A stretch of 55,724 nucleotides of DNA from Methylobacterium symbioticum. GTDB lineage: Bacteria > Pseudomonadota > Alphaproteobacteria > Rhizobiales > Beijerinckiaceae. The notes beneath the pieces were generated by a model. That model saw only the letters and a program-made list of their open reading frames with translations. It did no database searches and was not told the DNA's origin. The DNA lies in contig NZ_CABFPH010000030.1 in assembly GCF_902141845.1 (NCBI RefSeq), positions 1 to 55,724 of the forward strand, read 5' to 3'. The first letter of the stretch is position 1, and every line of letters starts with the position of its first letter. Of this stretch, positions 42,095 through 53,282 are shown piece by piece. The translations under genes were made by a program, and so were the position numbers.

Positions 42095-43033
42095 ATGAGC
42101 GCGCGCTGCTCGCTCATCGTCAACGGCAAGTCCGTGCGCGTCTCGACCGGGGACACCCCCGTGGAGGCGGCGCTTGCCGAGGGCATGATCGGATCGGTCC
42201 AGGCCCTTCACGGGGCCGGGCTGCTCGGCCAGGGGCCAGGCGTCGCTCCGCGCCGGACCAAGGGACGGCGCGGCCGAGCCGACGCCTTGAAGCTCGCCAC
42301 TTCCACCGCCGCACCCATCGTCGCGGCGGAGCCGCGCCACGTTCCGACCGCGACGCGCAAGGGCACCCTCACCGCCCTGCGCGTGCTGAGCCCCCACGTG
42401 GTCGAGGCGGTCGTCACGCTGGAGAAGCGGATCGTGCTGGAGCCGGGCCATCAGGTCGCCTGCAGCATCGAGGATCTCAGCCCCGTCACGCTCTGTCCGA
42501 CTTTGCGCGTCGATGGGTCGGCGGAGCTGAACGAGGCCGTCTTCCACTGCCCCCGCGACGAGGACGGAACCTCGCTGTTCGAGGCGGTCGGGCTCGAGGT
42601 CGCGGTCAAGCTCAAGGGGCCGATCGGGCGCGGCCAGTACCGGCCGGGCGGCGGGCGCCTCGTTCTCGTCGCCGCCGAGACGGGCTTCGGCGCGATCTGG
42701 TCGATCGCCCATGCCGCCCGCTACATCGAGCCGGCCCGCGAGATGACCGTCATCGTCGGCGCGCGCGACGCCCGGGATCTCTACATGCGCGAGAGCCTGG
42801 ACTGGCTGCGCCGCACCGGCGTCGGCCGAATCGTGATGGTGGCCGACCGCGGCCGCCAGCGGCCTCCGGATGTGCGGCCCGGCCCGCTCACCGCGCACCT
42901 GCCCTCCCTGCGCGCCACCGACGTCGTGCATGTCGCCGGCTCGGCCGCGACCGTCGGCGCCGTTCAGGTCCTGGCCGCCTCGGTCGGTGCGCGCTGCTAC
43001 CCGATCCCGGTCGAGGGGTTCGATCCGGCCTGA
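42095..43033 (+). CDS. Ferredoxin-NAD(P)H-reductase-like protein lacking cofactor motifs
   Basis: 312 residues with the order of a phenol-hydroxylase-reductase-type enzyme. Residues 5-35 look like the start of a 2Fe-2S ferredoxin (CSLIVNGKSVRVSTGD) but have none of the C-x4-C-x2-C cysteines. The middle domain has TLCPTLRVDGSAEL where RxYS is expected. The last domain has VAAETGFGAIWSIAHA for GGTGIAP and VHVAGSAATVGAV for CGPPxM. The fold is recognisable (GARDARDLY, DWLRRTG), so Fe-S, flavin and nucleotide binding are probably lost or altered. It may be a sensor, scaffold or modified reductase. Confidence 0.65.
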   Translation: MSARCSLIVNGKSVRVSTGDTPVEAALAEGMIGSVQALHGAGLLGQGPGVAPRRTKGRRGRADALKLATSTAAPIVAAEPRHVPTATRKGTLTALRVLSPHVVEAVVTLEKRIVLEPGHQVACSIEDLSPVTLCPTLRVDGSAELNEAVFHCPRDEDGTSLFEAVGLEVAVKLKGPIGRGQYRPGGGRLVLVAAETGFGAIWSIAHAARYIEPAREMTVIVGARDARDLYMRESLDWLRRTGVGRIVMVADRGRQRPPDVRPGPLTAHLPSLRATDVVHVAGSAATVGAVQVLAASVGARCYPIPVEGFDPA

Positions 43034-43072
43034 TCGGGCCGCGCGGGCTCGCCGATTTCAGATCCGCTCCGA

Positions 43073-44266
43073 TCAATCGGCCGGCCGCCAGATCCATTGC
43101 TGCCCGCTGATGCCGCGCAGCGCGAAGGCGCCGACGGATTCGAGGGGCGCGCCGCAGCGCGCCGCGAAGGCGTCCGAGACGAGGAGCGGTTGCCCGATCT
43201 CGCCGCAGAGAGCCTCGATCCGGCTGGCCTCGTTCACCGCCCCTCCGATCACCGTGAAGTCGAGCCGCCGACCGGTCCCGACATTGCCGTAGACCAGCGG
43301 GCCGAAATGCAGGGCGAGATCGGCCTCCAGGACCGGCAGGCCCGCCTGGGCGCGGCGCCGGTTGAGCGCCTCGTTGCCGGACAGCGCCTGACGCGCGGCG
43401 GCGAGGGCGGACTCGCAGACGGGGCACGGTGCGCGGTCCGGATCCTCGACCGGGAAAATCGCGAGGAAGCCGTCTCCGAGGAACTTCAGGATCTCGCCGC
43501 CCTGTGCCCGGACGGGCTCGCCGAGCGCGTCGAGATGCTCGTCGAGCCACGCCACCACGCGTAGCGGGTCCTCACGGTCGGCGAGCGCCGTGAAGCCGCG
43601 CAGATCCGTGAGCAGGATCGCGGCCGAGACCGTCCGGCCCTGTCCGCGCCGCACCTCGCCGCCGAGCACCCGCGCCGCAGTCATCGGGCCGAGATAGATC
43701 GAGAGGGAGTCGCGCAGGCTCTGCGCGAGGCTGAACTTGCACATGGCGAGAGCCAGCGCCGGGCGCAGGGTCGCGAAGGCGGCGAGCGCATCCTCGGAAA
43801 AACCGCCCGGCCGGTCCGTGGCGAAGGACAGCGCCACACCGAACACTGCCGTGCCCGAGGTGAAGGCCGGGAGATGCAGGACATAGTCGGTCCCGCCCTG
43901 CGCGCGGAGCTCGCCGAGCAGCGTCAGGTTCGGATCGGGTTCCTGTCCGTCGAGGCGGCAGCGCAGGGCATCGCCCCCGCTTTCCAGGAGCGCGTGGATC
44001 GGCGAGCGGGCGAACCGCGCATCGCCATCCGGGCCGTGCTCGGTCGATTCCCGGACGATCCCGCGTCCGCGGCGCCAGACGAGGCTGACCGCGCGGAAGG
44101 TCGGATCGATCGCCGGCATCGCCACGCTGACCCGCCAGAGCGGGATCCCGGCATCGAGCAAGGCGTGGAAGGCCGTCTCAAGGACGCCGTCGGCCCGATC
44201 GGCAACCGCCGCGCCGGCGACGAGCCGGTCGGCGATCGCCGCGATGGTCGGATCCGTCGAGGCCAC
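43073..44266 (-). CDS. Class III adenylate cyclase with N-terminal GAF-like domain
   Basis: 397 residues. The N-terminal 180 residues resemble a GAF-type sensor. The catalytic domain (from about 210) has metal Asp D221 (LLTDLRGFT) and D265 (KFLGDGF), purine-selecting K261 and T338 (DFTVIGG), and transition-state N345 and R349 (VNEASR), so it should be active and prefer ATP. An unusual CPVC pair (C281, C284) sits in a loop near the active site. Its start lies 19 bases after the glgP stop on the same strand, so co-expression with glycogen phosphorylase is likely. Confidence 0.88.
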   Translation of the reverse strand: MASTDPTIAAIADRLVAGAAVADRADGVLETAFHALLDAGIPLWRVSVAMPAIDPTFRAVSLVWRRGRGIVRESTEHGPDGDARFARSPIHALLESGGDALRCRLDGQEPDPNLTLLGELRAQGGTDYVLHLPAFTSGTAVFGVALSFATDRPGGFSEDALAAFATLRPALALAMCKFSLAQSLRDSLSIYLGPMTAARVLGGEVRRGQGRTVSAAILLTDLRGFTALADREDPLRVVAWLDEHLDALGEPVRAQGGEILKFLGDGFLAIFPVEDPDRAPCPVCESALAAARQALSGNEALNRRRAQAGLPVLEADLALHFGPLVYGNVGTGRRLDFTVIGGAVNEASRIEALCGEIGQPLLVSDAFAARCGAPLESVGAFALRGISGQQWIWRPAD

Positions 44267-44285
44267 CGAACGCGGTGCGCAGCCC

Positions 44286-46823
<2,538 letters not shown>

Positions 46824-47164
46824 CTTGGTCGCCGCCGCACATGCCGCAGGCCTGAAACCGTCTTCCGCTTCTGTCGGCGGCGACCGGCTCGGATCAGTCC
46901 GGACGCCGTATCGTGTTCCGGGCTTGCGGCCATTGCGAGGCGAGTCTGAGGCACATGCCCGATCTGCAAGCGATGTGCCGGATCTGACGGCCTGTCCTGC
47001 GACACGCCTGCGCCGCGGCAGTATCGAGGCTCAGGGTCACACGATGTGGTTGAAGCAATGCTGAACGTGGCCAAAGGATCCCGCAGCATGCTTTTGGAAG
47101 GGTTACGGGTCGCCGCACCGAGCCCCGCCCCTACCTCCCGCGCGGGGAAGCTCGAGGACAGCGC
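46824..47164. other. Divergent promoter region glgP / GH13
   Basis: 341 bp between two start codons. An AT-richer patch around 47,040-47,105 is the likeliest promoter area for the GH13 gene. No operator or riboswitch-like structure was recognised, and no gene. Confidence 0.5.
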
Positions 47165-48751
47165 ATGGCCGAGACCGTCTGGTGGAAACGCGGCACCGTC
47201 TATCAGGTCTATCCGCGCTCGTTCCAGGATACGAACGGCGACGGCGTCGGCGATCTCGCCGGGATCACGCAGCGGCTCGACTATCTGGCCTGGCTCGGCG
47301 TCGACGCGGTCTGGATCTCGCCGGTCTATCCCTCGCCGATGGCCGATTACGGCTACGACGTGGCCGATTACTGCGGCATCGATCCGCTCTTCGGCACGCT
47401 CGCGGATTTCGACGCCCTGGTGGCGGAGGCGCACCGGCGCAAGCTCAAGGTGATCCTCGACTTCGTCCCCAACCACACCTCGATCGCCCATCCCTGGTTC
47501 GCCGAGGCCCGGGCCTCTCGCGAGAGCCCGCGCCGCGACTGGTACATCTGGCGCGATCCCGCGCCCGACGGCGGTCCGCCGAACAACTGGCTGAGCAATT
47601 TCGGCGGGCCGGCCTGGACCCTCGATCCGGCGACCGGACAATACTATTACCACGCCTTCCTGCGCGAGCAGCCCGACCTGAACTGGCGCAACCCGGCCGT
47701 GCGGGCGGCGATGTACGACGCCATGCGCTTCTGGCTGGAGCGCGGCGTCGACGGGTTCCGGGTCGACGTGATCTGGCACCTGATCAAGGACGACGACTTC
47801 CGCAACAATCCGGCCAATCCCGACTTCGCGGCGCACCTGCCCGAGATCAACCGCTTCACGCAGGTCTATTCCGCCGACCGGCCCGAGGTGCTCGACGTGA
47901 TCGCCGAGATGCGGGCCGTGATGCGCGCCTATGGCGAGCGGGTGCTGATCGGCGAGATCTATCTGCCGATGGAGCGGCTGATGGCCTATTACGGCCCCGA
48001 CCTCTCGGGCGCCGACATGCCCTTCAACTTCCAGCTCATCCAGACGCCCTGGCGCGCCGACGCGGTCGCCGAGCTCGTCGAGAACTACGAGGCCGCCCTG
48101 CCGGAGGGCGGCTGGCCCAACTGGGTGCTCGGAAACCACGACCAGCCCCGGATCGCCGCCCGCATCGGCGAGCGGCAGGCCCGGATCGCGGCCATGCTTC
48201 TCCTCACCTTACGTGGCACGCCGACCCTGTATTACGGCGACGAACTCGGCCTCGGCCGCGTGCCGATCCCGCCGGACCGGGTCCGCGATCCCTGGGAGCA
48301 GAACGAGCCGGGTCACGGCCGCGATCCGGAACGCACGCCCATGCAGTGGGACGGCGGGCCCCAGGCCGGCTTCAGTTCGGTCGAGCCCTGGCTGCCGCTC
48401 TCGCCGGATGCCGAGACGCGCAATGTCGAGGCGCTCCAGGACGTGCCGGGCTCGATGCTCACGCTCTACCGCCGCCTGCTGGCGCTGCGCCGTGAGCATG
48501 CTGCCTTGTCGACGGGCAGCTACCGCACCGTGGCGACGCAGCCCGAGGAGGTCTTCGCCTACGAGCGCGCGGCCGAGGGCCGCGTGCTGCGCGTCGTGCT
48601 GAATTTCGGCGAGGGCGCGCACGAGATTCCCCTGCCCGAGGAGACCGCCTGGGTCGTGCTCCTGTCGAGCAACGCCGGCCGGGCGGGAGAGCGCGCCACA
48701 GGCCGTATCGTGCTCGCCGGGGCCGAAGGCGTGATCCTGCTGGCCGTCTGA
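47165..48751 (+). CDS. GH13 alpha-glucosidase / oligo-1,6-glucosidase family enzyme
   Basis: 528 residues. (beta/alpha)8 barrel of GH13 with VYQVYPRSFQDTNGDGVGDL, DFVPNHTS, nucleophile D201 (DGFRVDV), acid/base E264 (LIGEIY) and D326 (GNHDQPR), and an all-beta C-terminal domain. Closest to alpha-glucosidases and oligo-1,6-glucosidases that release glucose from alpha-linked oligosaccharides, with no signal peptide, so cytoplasmic. It sits between glycogen breakdown and synthesis genes; trehalose-synthase or glucosyltransferase activity cannot be excluded. Confidence 0.9.
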   Translation: MAETVWWKRGTVYQVYPRSFQDTNGDGVGDLAGITQRLDYLAWLGVDAVWISPVYPSPMADYGYDVADYCGIDPLFGTLADFDALVAEAHRRKLKVILDFVPNHTSIAHPWFAEARASRESPRRDWYIWRDPAPDGGPPNNWLSNFGGPAWTLDPATGQYYYHAFLREQPDLNWRNPAVRAAMYDAMRFWLERGVDGFRVDVIWHLIKDDDFRNNPANPDFAAHLPEINRFTQVYSADRPEVLDVIAEMRAVMRAYGERVLIGEIYLPMERLMAYYGPDLSGADMPFNFQLIQTPWRADAVAELVENYEAALPEGGWPNWVLGNHDQPRIAARIGERQARIAAMLLLTLRGTPTLYYGDELGLGRVPIPPDRVRDPWEQNEPGHGRDPERTPMQWDGGPQAGFSSVEPWLPLSPDAETRNVEALQDVPGSMLTLYRRLLALRREHAALSTGSYRTVATQPEEVFAYERAAEGRVLRVVLNFGEGAHEIPLPEETAWVVLLSSNAGRAGERATGRIVLAGAEGVILLAV

Positions 48752-48854
48752 ATGCGACGCCCGTTGCATCGCGGCGACGGCAGCGGTGCGTTAACCAATT
48801 TCGTGGCGTGATTTGTGCAACGCAACGGAACCGGCACGGTACAGGGGCGTTGGC

Positions 48855-50456
48855 ATGACGATCTTGGCCGCGGGCGCCTCAGCCCGTCCCGGGCGAATTG
48901 CCCGCAATGAGAACGCTGCAATGGCATTCTGGGGTTGTTCGGACGGCGAGAGCCGTGTGCCGCTGCACGAGCACGACCCCAGATACGATTCCGAATTGGA
49001 CCAGCGCACCTCCCTGCAGCCGCGAGTCCTGTTCGCGACGCCCGAGATGGCCGACTTCGTGAAGACGGGCGGCCTCGGCGAGGTGGCGGGCGCCCTGCCC
49101 CGGGCGTTGCGCCGGAATTTCGACGTGCGCGTGCTGATCCCCGGCTACCGGCAGGTGCGCGCCGCCTATCCCGATATCCCGATCGTTGGTCGCCTCGACG
49201 GCTTCGCCCAGGTGCCGGCCTGCGATCTCGGCCTTGTCGAGACCGAAGACGGGCTGTCGATCTACGTCCTCCTGAATGCCGACCTGTTCGAGCGGGAGGG
49301 GACGCCCTACGGCGATGCCGGCGGCGATTTCTGCGACAACGACCTGCGCTTCGCGCGCCTCAGCCTCGCGGCGGCGGAGATCGCCCTCGGCCGGGATCCG
49401 GCCTGGCGGGCAGACCTCCTGCATCTCAACGATTGGCAGGCGGCCCTCGCCCCCGCCTATCTCGCTTGGCGCGGGATCCGGGTCCCGAGCGTTCTGACGA
49501 TCCACAATCTCGCCTATCAGGGCCTGTTCCCGCAGGGGAACCTCGGCCGCCTCGGCGTGCCGGACCACGCCTTCCAGATGAACGGCGTCGAGTTCTACGG
49601 CCAGCTCTCCTTCCTCAAGGCCGGTCTGTTCTACAGCTCCTTCGTGACCACGGTCAGCGAGACCTATGCCCGCGAGATCCAGACGCCCGAGATGGGCTGC
49701 GGTCTCGACGGGCTCCTGCGCACCCGCGCCGCGCAGGGGCGGCTCGCCGGCATCCTCAACGGCATCGATGAGAGCTGGGACCCGCGGACCGACCCGCATC
49801 TCGCCACCCGCTTCGAGATGGACGACTGGAAGGGCAAGCGCGCGAATGCCGAGGCCGTCCGCCAGCATTTCGGGCTCTCCGTCTCGCGCGGACCGCTCTT
49901 CGCGATCGTCTCCCGCCTGGTGCACCAGAAGGGCATCGATCTCTCGATCCAGGCGGCCGAGACCATCGTCGCCGAGGGCGGCCAGATGGTGGTGATCGGT
50001 CAGGGCGAGGGTCGGTTCGAGAACGCCTTGCGCAGCCTCGCCCGCAAGCATCCGGACTCGGTCGGCGTGCAGGTCGGCTTCGCCGAGGACCAGGCGCGCC
50101 GCATGTTCGCGGGCAGCGATTTCCTGCTGATGCCCTCGCGCTTCGAGCCCTGCGGGCTGGCGCAGATGTATGCCCAGCGATTCGGCTCGTTGCCGATCGT
50201 GCGCCGCACCGGCGGTCTGGCCGACACGGTCGAGGACGGCGTGACCGGCTTCACCTTCGCGGACGGCGCCGATACCGGGTTCGTCGGCGCGGTCCGCCGG
50301 GCCCTCGACACGTTCGGCCAGAAGAAGCGGCTCAACGCCATGCGGCGGCAGGCGATGTCGCGCGACTTCGGCTGGGGCGGGGCGGCGGAGCACTACGCCG
50401 CCCTCTACGCCCGCGCCTTCGGCAACAACGCCGCGCAGCGCTGGCGCGCGGCCTGA
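48855..50456 (+). CDS. glgA: Glycogen synthase (ADP-glucose type)
   Basis: 533 residues from the ATG at 48,855 (ribosome site CAGGGG). GT5 features: KTGGLGEV (K70, binds the nucleotide-sugar), DLLHLNDWQAAL, TIHNLAYQG, NGIDESWDPRTDP, VSRLVHQKGID and the ExFxPCG-like PSRFEPCGLAQMYAQRFGSLPIVRRTGGLADTV region. It adds glucose from ADP-glucose to glycogen. It carries a 55-residue N-terminal extension before RVLFATPEMADF; a start at 48,921 would shorten it to about 33. Same direction as the GH13 gene, 103 bp downstream. Confidence 0.94.
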   Translation: MTILAAGASARPGRIARNENAAMAFWGCSDGESRVPLHEHDPRYDSELDQRTSLQPRVLFATPEMADFVKTGGLGEVAGALPRALRRNFDVRVLIPGYRQVRAAYPDIPIVGRLDGFAQVPACDLGLVETEDGLSIYVLLNADLFEREGTPYGDAGGDFCDNDLRFARLSLAAAEIALGRDPAWRADLLHLNDWQAALAPAYLAWRGIRVPSVLTIHNLAYQGLFPQGNLGRLGVPDHAFQMNGVEFYGQLSFLKAGLFYSSFVTTVSETYAREIQTPEMGCGLDGLLRTRAAQGRLAGILNGIDESWDPRTDPHLATRFEMDDWKGKRANAEAVRQHFGLSVSRGPLFAIVSRLVHQKGIDLSIQAAETIVAEGGQMVVIGQGEGRFENALRSLARKHPDSVGVQVGFAEDQARRMFAGSDFLLMPSRFEPCGLAQMYAQRFGSLPIVRRTGGLADTVEDGVTGFTFADGADTGFVGAVRRALDTFGQKKRLNAMRRQAMSRDFGWGGAAEHYAALYARAFGNNAAQRWRAA

Positions 50457-50459
50457 CGA

Positions 50460-51824
50460 TCAGAGCAGCGCGCGGACCAGGTCCCTGAACCGGTCGCCGC
50501 GCTGCTCGAAGGACCGGAACTGGTCGTAGGAGGCGCAGGCCGGGGAGAGCAGCACCACCGGCTCGGGCGCGGCCGAGGCGTCCGCTCCCTCCGCCGCGGC
50601 CGCCACCGCACGCTCGATCGTCTCGCAGCGCGTATAGGGCACCGCCCCCTCCAGCGTGGCCGCGAAGGCGTCGGAGGCCGCGCCGATCAGATAGGCGTGG
50701 GCGATCCGCTCGAAATACGGGACGAGCGGGAAGATCCCGCCATCCTTGGCCTTGCCGCCGAGGATCCAGTGGATGTCGCGGAAGGCGGTGAGGGCCTTCT
50801 CGGTGGAATCGGCGTTGGTCGCCTTGGAATCGTTGACGAAGAGCACCCGGCCACGCCGGCCGACCTCCTCCATCCGATGCGGCAGGCCGGGGAAGGAGCG
50901 CAGGCCCGCCTGGATCTCCTCCGCGTCGAGGCCGAGCGCGCGGGCGACCGCGACGGCCACCGCCGCGTTCTGCCAGTTGTGCGCGCCGCGCAAGGATCCG
51001 ATCCCCGAGACATCCGCGAGGCGGCTCCCGTCGGGATCGAACACCGCGGCATCGCGGGCGATGAGGGCGTCTGCCGCGATTACCGCCTCGCGCGGCACAT
51101 GCACGCGCACGAGACGCTCGGCCCGGCGCTCGGCGATCTCGCGGCTGAGCCGGTCGTCGATGCCGACCACGGCGAGGTCAGAGCCCTGAATCAGCCGCTC
51201 CTTGATGGCGGCGTACTGCTCCAGCGTGCCGTGCCGGTCGAGATGGTCGGGGGTGATGTTGAGCAGGACACCGACGCTCGGATTCAGCGAGGGCGTCAGA
51301 TCGATCTGGAACGAGGACATCTCGATCACGTGGATCCGTGCCGCCGCGGGCGGCTCCAGCGAGAGGATCGCGGTCCCGATATTGCCGCCCATCTGCACGT
51401 CGCGGCCCGACGCGCGCAGGATATGGGCGATCAGCGCCGTGGTGGTGGACTTGCCGTTGGTGCCGGTGATCGCGACGAACGGGCTGCCCGGCGCGACCTT
51501 CGCGCGCTCGCGGCAGAACAGCTCGATATCGCCGACGATCTCGACGCCGGCCCCCTGGGCGAGGCCCACCGTCCAGTGCGGCGCCGGATGGGTCAGCGGC
51601 ACGCCGGGTGCCAGGACGAGAGCGGCGAGGTCCGACCAGTCGGCGCCGCGCAGGTCCTGCGTCTCGATGCCCGCGGCCTCGGCGCGGGCGACGCTGTCCG
51701 GGTTGTCGTCCCAGGCCAGCACCCGCGCCCCGCCGGCCTTCAGCGCGAGCGCGGTGGCGAGCCCGGATCCGCCCAGCCCGAACAGGGCGACGCGGCTGTC
51801 CGCGAAGGTGGTGATGGGGGTCAT
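50460..51824 (-). CDS. murD: UDP-N-acetylmuramoylalanine-D-glutamate ligase
   Basis: 454 residues. An N-terminal Rossmann part ([12 protein letters not shown]), the ATP loop GTNGKST (121-127), the [15 protein letters not shown] motif ([11 protein letters not shown]) and [13 protein letters not shown]. It adds D-Glu to UDP-MurNAc-Ala in the cytoplasm. ATG at 51,824 follows AAGGTG; the frame opens ten codons earlier without support. It converges on glgA with three bases between stops. The usual close link to mraY is broken by 297 bp of repeats. Confidence 0.95.
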   Translation of the reverse strand: MTPITTFADSRVALFGLGGSGLATALALKAGGARVLAWDDNPDSVARAEAAGIETQDLRGADWSDLAALVLAPGVPLTHPAPHWTVGLAQGAGVEIVGDIELFCRERAKVAPGSPFVAITGTNGKSTTTALIAHILRASGRDVQMGGNIGTAILSLEPPAAARIHVIEMSSFQIDLTPSLNPSVGVLLNITPDHLDRHGTLEQYAAIKERLIQGSDLAVVGIDDRLSREIAERRAERLVRVHVPREAVIAADALIARDAAVFDPDGSRLADVSGIGSLRGAHNWQNAAVAVAVARALGLDAEEIQAGLRSFPGLPHRMEEVGRRGRVLFVNDSKATNADSTEKALTAFRDIHWILGGKAKDGGIFPLVPYFERIAHAYLIGAASDAFAATLEGAVPYTRCETIERAVAAAAEGADASAAPEPVVLLSPACASYDQFRSFEQRGDRFRDLVRALL

Positions 51825-51904
51825 ACGCGCACCTTGAGATGGCCGCACGGTCAAGCGCGGCCGCCTCTCCTAACCTCCGCCGCGCGGTCGAGGAAGAGCG
51901 CCCT

Positions 51905-52010
51905 TAGAGCTGCTCCCGATCGCGCTGCAATCGAGAACGGCTCACGGTCCTCGTTTTGACGCGCTCTCCTTCGCCGAACCGGTGTCCAACTTCGGCTTAC
52001 GAGCGCTCCA
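51905..52010. repeat. TAGAGC-ended element between mraY and murD (second type)
   Basis: Starts TAGAGC at 51,905 and ends GCTCCA at 52,010, where it abuts the 116-bp element (shared CA). It contains the GACGCGCTCTC...GCCGAACCGGT block also found at 9,045-9,081. It reads as an independent element of the same end type. Confidence 0.65.
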
Positions 52011-52124
52011 GAGCCGGATCCGATCAGGTTGCTTCAACCTGATCGGTGAATCCGTCTCTAACCCGTTGATAGAGAACGCGTGATCCGATTGGATTGCGGG
52101 GCGATCCAATCGGCGCGTGCTCTA
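52009..52124. repeat. 116-bp TAGAGC-ended palindromic element, copy 2 (inverted)
   Basis: On the minus strand it starts TAGAGC (from 52,124) and ends GCTCTG (52,009), with the same two hairpins as copy 1 at 34,190 and about 112 of 116 identical bases. The CTA at 52,122-52,124 is the complement of the mraY stop codon. It lies between mraY and murD. Confidence 0.9.
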
Positions 52125-53207
52125 GCGCAGCTTCAATGTGGCGAGGCCCGCGAGCGCCAGGATCACCGCGATGATCCAGAACCGGATCACCACCTGCGGC
52201 TCCTTCCAGCCCTTCTGCTCGAAATGGTGATGGATCGGCGCCATCCGGAAGACACGCTTGCCCGTGAGCTTGAAGGAGGCGACCTGGATGATGACCGACA
52301 TCATCTCCAGGACGAACAGGCCGCCGACGATCGCCAGCACGATCTCGTGCTTGGTGGCGACCGCGATCGCGCCGAGCAGGCCGCCGAGCGACAGCGAACC
52401 GGTATCGCCCATGAAGATCTGCGCCGGCGGCGCGTTGAACCAGAGGAAGCCGAGGCCCGCCCCGATCACCGCGCCGCAGACCACGGCGAGTTCGCCCGTG
52501 TCGCGCACGTAGTTCACCTGCAGGTAGCTCGCGGTGAAGGAGTTGCCCACGAGATAGGCGATCACGCCGAAGGTGCCGCAGGCGATCATCACCGGCACGA
52601 TGGCGAGGCCGTCGAGGCCGTCGGTCATGTTCACGGCATTGCCCGCGCCCACGATCACGAAGGCGCCGAACAGCACGTAGAACCAGCCGAGATTGAGCAG
52701 CGCGTCCTTGAAGACCGGGAAGGCGAGCTGGTTCTGCAGGGCTGAGGGCGACCAGTAGGAGATGGCGATGCAGGCGCCGACCGCGATCAGGGCCTCCAGG
52801 GCGAGCCGGAACTTGCCCGAGAAGCCCTTGTGCGACTGCTTCGTGACCTTGAGGTAGTCGTCGTAGAAGCCGATCGCGCCGAAGCCGAGGGTCACGGTGA
52901 GCACGATCCAGACGTAGTAGCTGCGCGGATTGGCCCAGAACAGGATCGCGACCACGGCGCCGGCCAGGATCATCAGGCCGCCCATGGTCGGGGTGCCGCG
53001 CTTGGTCAGAAGGTGGGCCTGCGGCCCGTCCTCGCGGATCGGCTGGCCCTTGCCCTGGCGCAGGCGCAGCAGCGAGATGATCCAGGGCCCGAACCAGAAC
53101 ACGAACAGGCCCGCCGTGAACAGCGCGCCGCCGGTGCGGAAGGTGATGTAGCGGAAGACGTTGAGCGCCGAGAGCGTGCCGCTCAGTTCCGACAGGAGAT
53201 ACAGCAT
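52122..53207 (-). CDS. mraY: Phospho-N-acetylmuramoyl-pentapeptide transferase
   Basis: 361 residues, ten membrane helices, normal MraY size. Signature segments: [48 protein letters not shown] and the HHHFEQKGW loop. It joins UDP-MurNAc-pentapeptide to undecaprenyl phosphate, making lipid I. Start chosen at [10 protein letters not shown] (53,207); the frame continues upstream to 53,282 without family similarity. The TAG stop is part of the 116-bp repeat. murF ends 75 bases upstream. Confidence 0.96.
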   Translation of the reverse strand: MLYLLSELSGTLSALNVFRYITFRTGGALFTAGLFVFWFGPWIISLLRLRQGKGQPIREDGPQAHLLTKRGTPTMGGLMILAGAVVAILFWANPRSYYVWIVLTVTLGFGAIGFYDDYLKVTKQSHKGFSGKFRLALEALIAVGACIAISYWSPSALQNQLAFPVFKDALLNLGWFYVLFGAFVIVGAGNAVNMTDGLDGLAIVPVMIACGTFGVIAYLVGNSFTASYLQVNYVRDTGELAVVCGAVIGAGLGFLWFNAPPAQIFMGDTGSLSLGGLLGAIAVATKHEIVLAIVGGLFVLEMMSVIIQVASFKLTGKRVFRMAPIHHHFEQKGWKEPQVVIRFWIIAVILALAGLATLKLR

Positions 53208-53282
53208 CCGTTCAGCCGAGCCTGCTCGTTCGGATTGGGAAGGAGATGCGGTGAGGCCGGCCGGGAGGCGGGTGGCCGTCAC

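Noticed and set aside
46824..47164. Riboswitch in the long glgP/GH13 divergent leader
   Set aside because: No conserved riboswitch core or terminator/antiterminator pair could be recognised; treated as a plain promoter region.
48791..48796. TTAACC upstream of glgA as a CtrA site
   Set aside because: Only one half-site; no second TTAA at the required seven-base spacing on either side.
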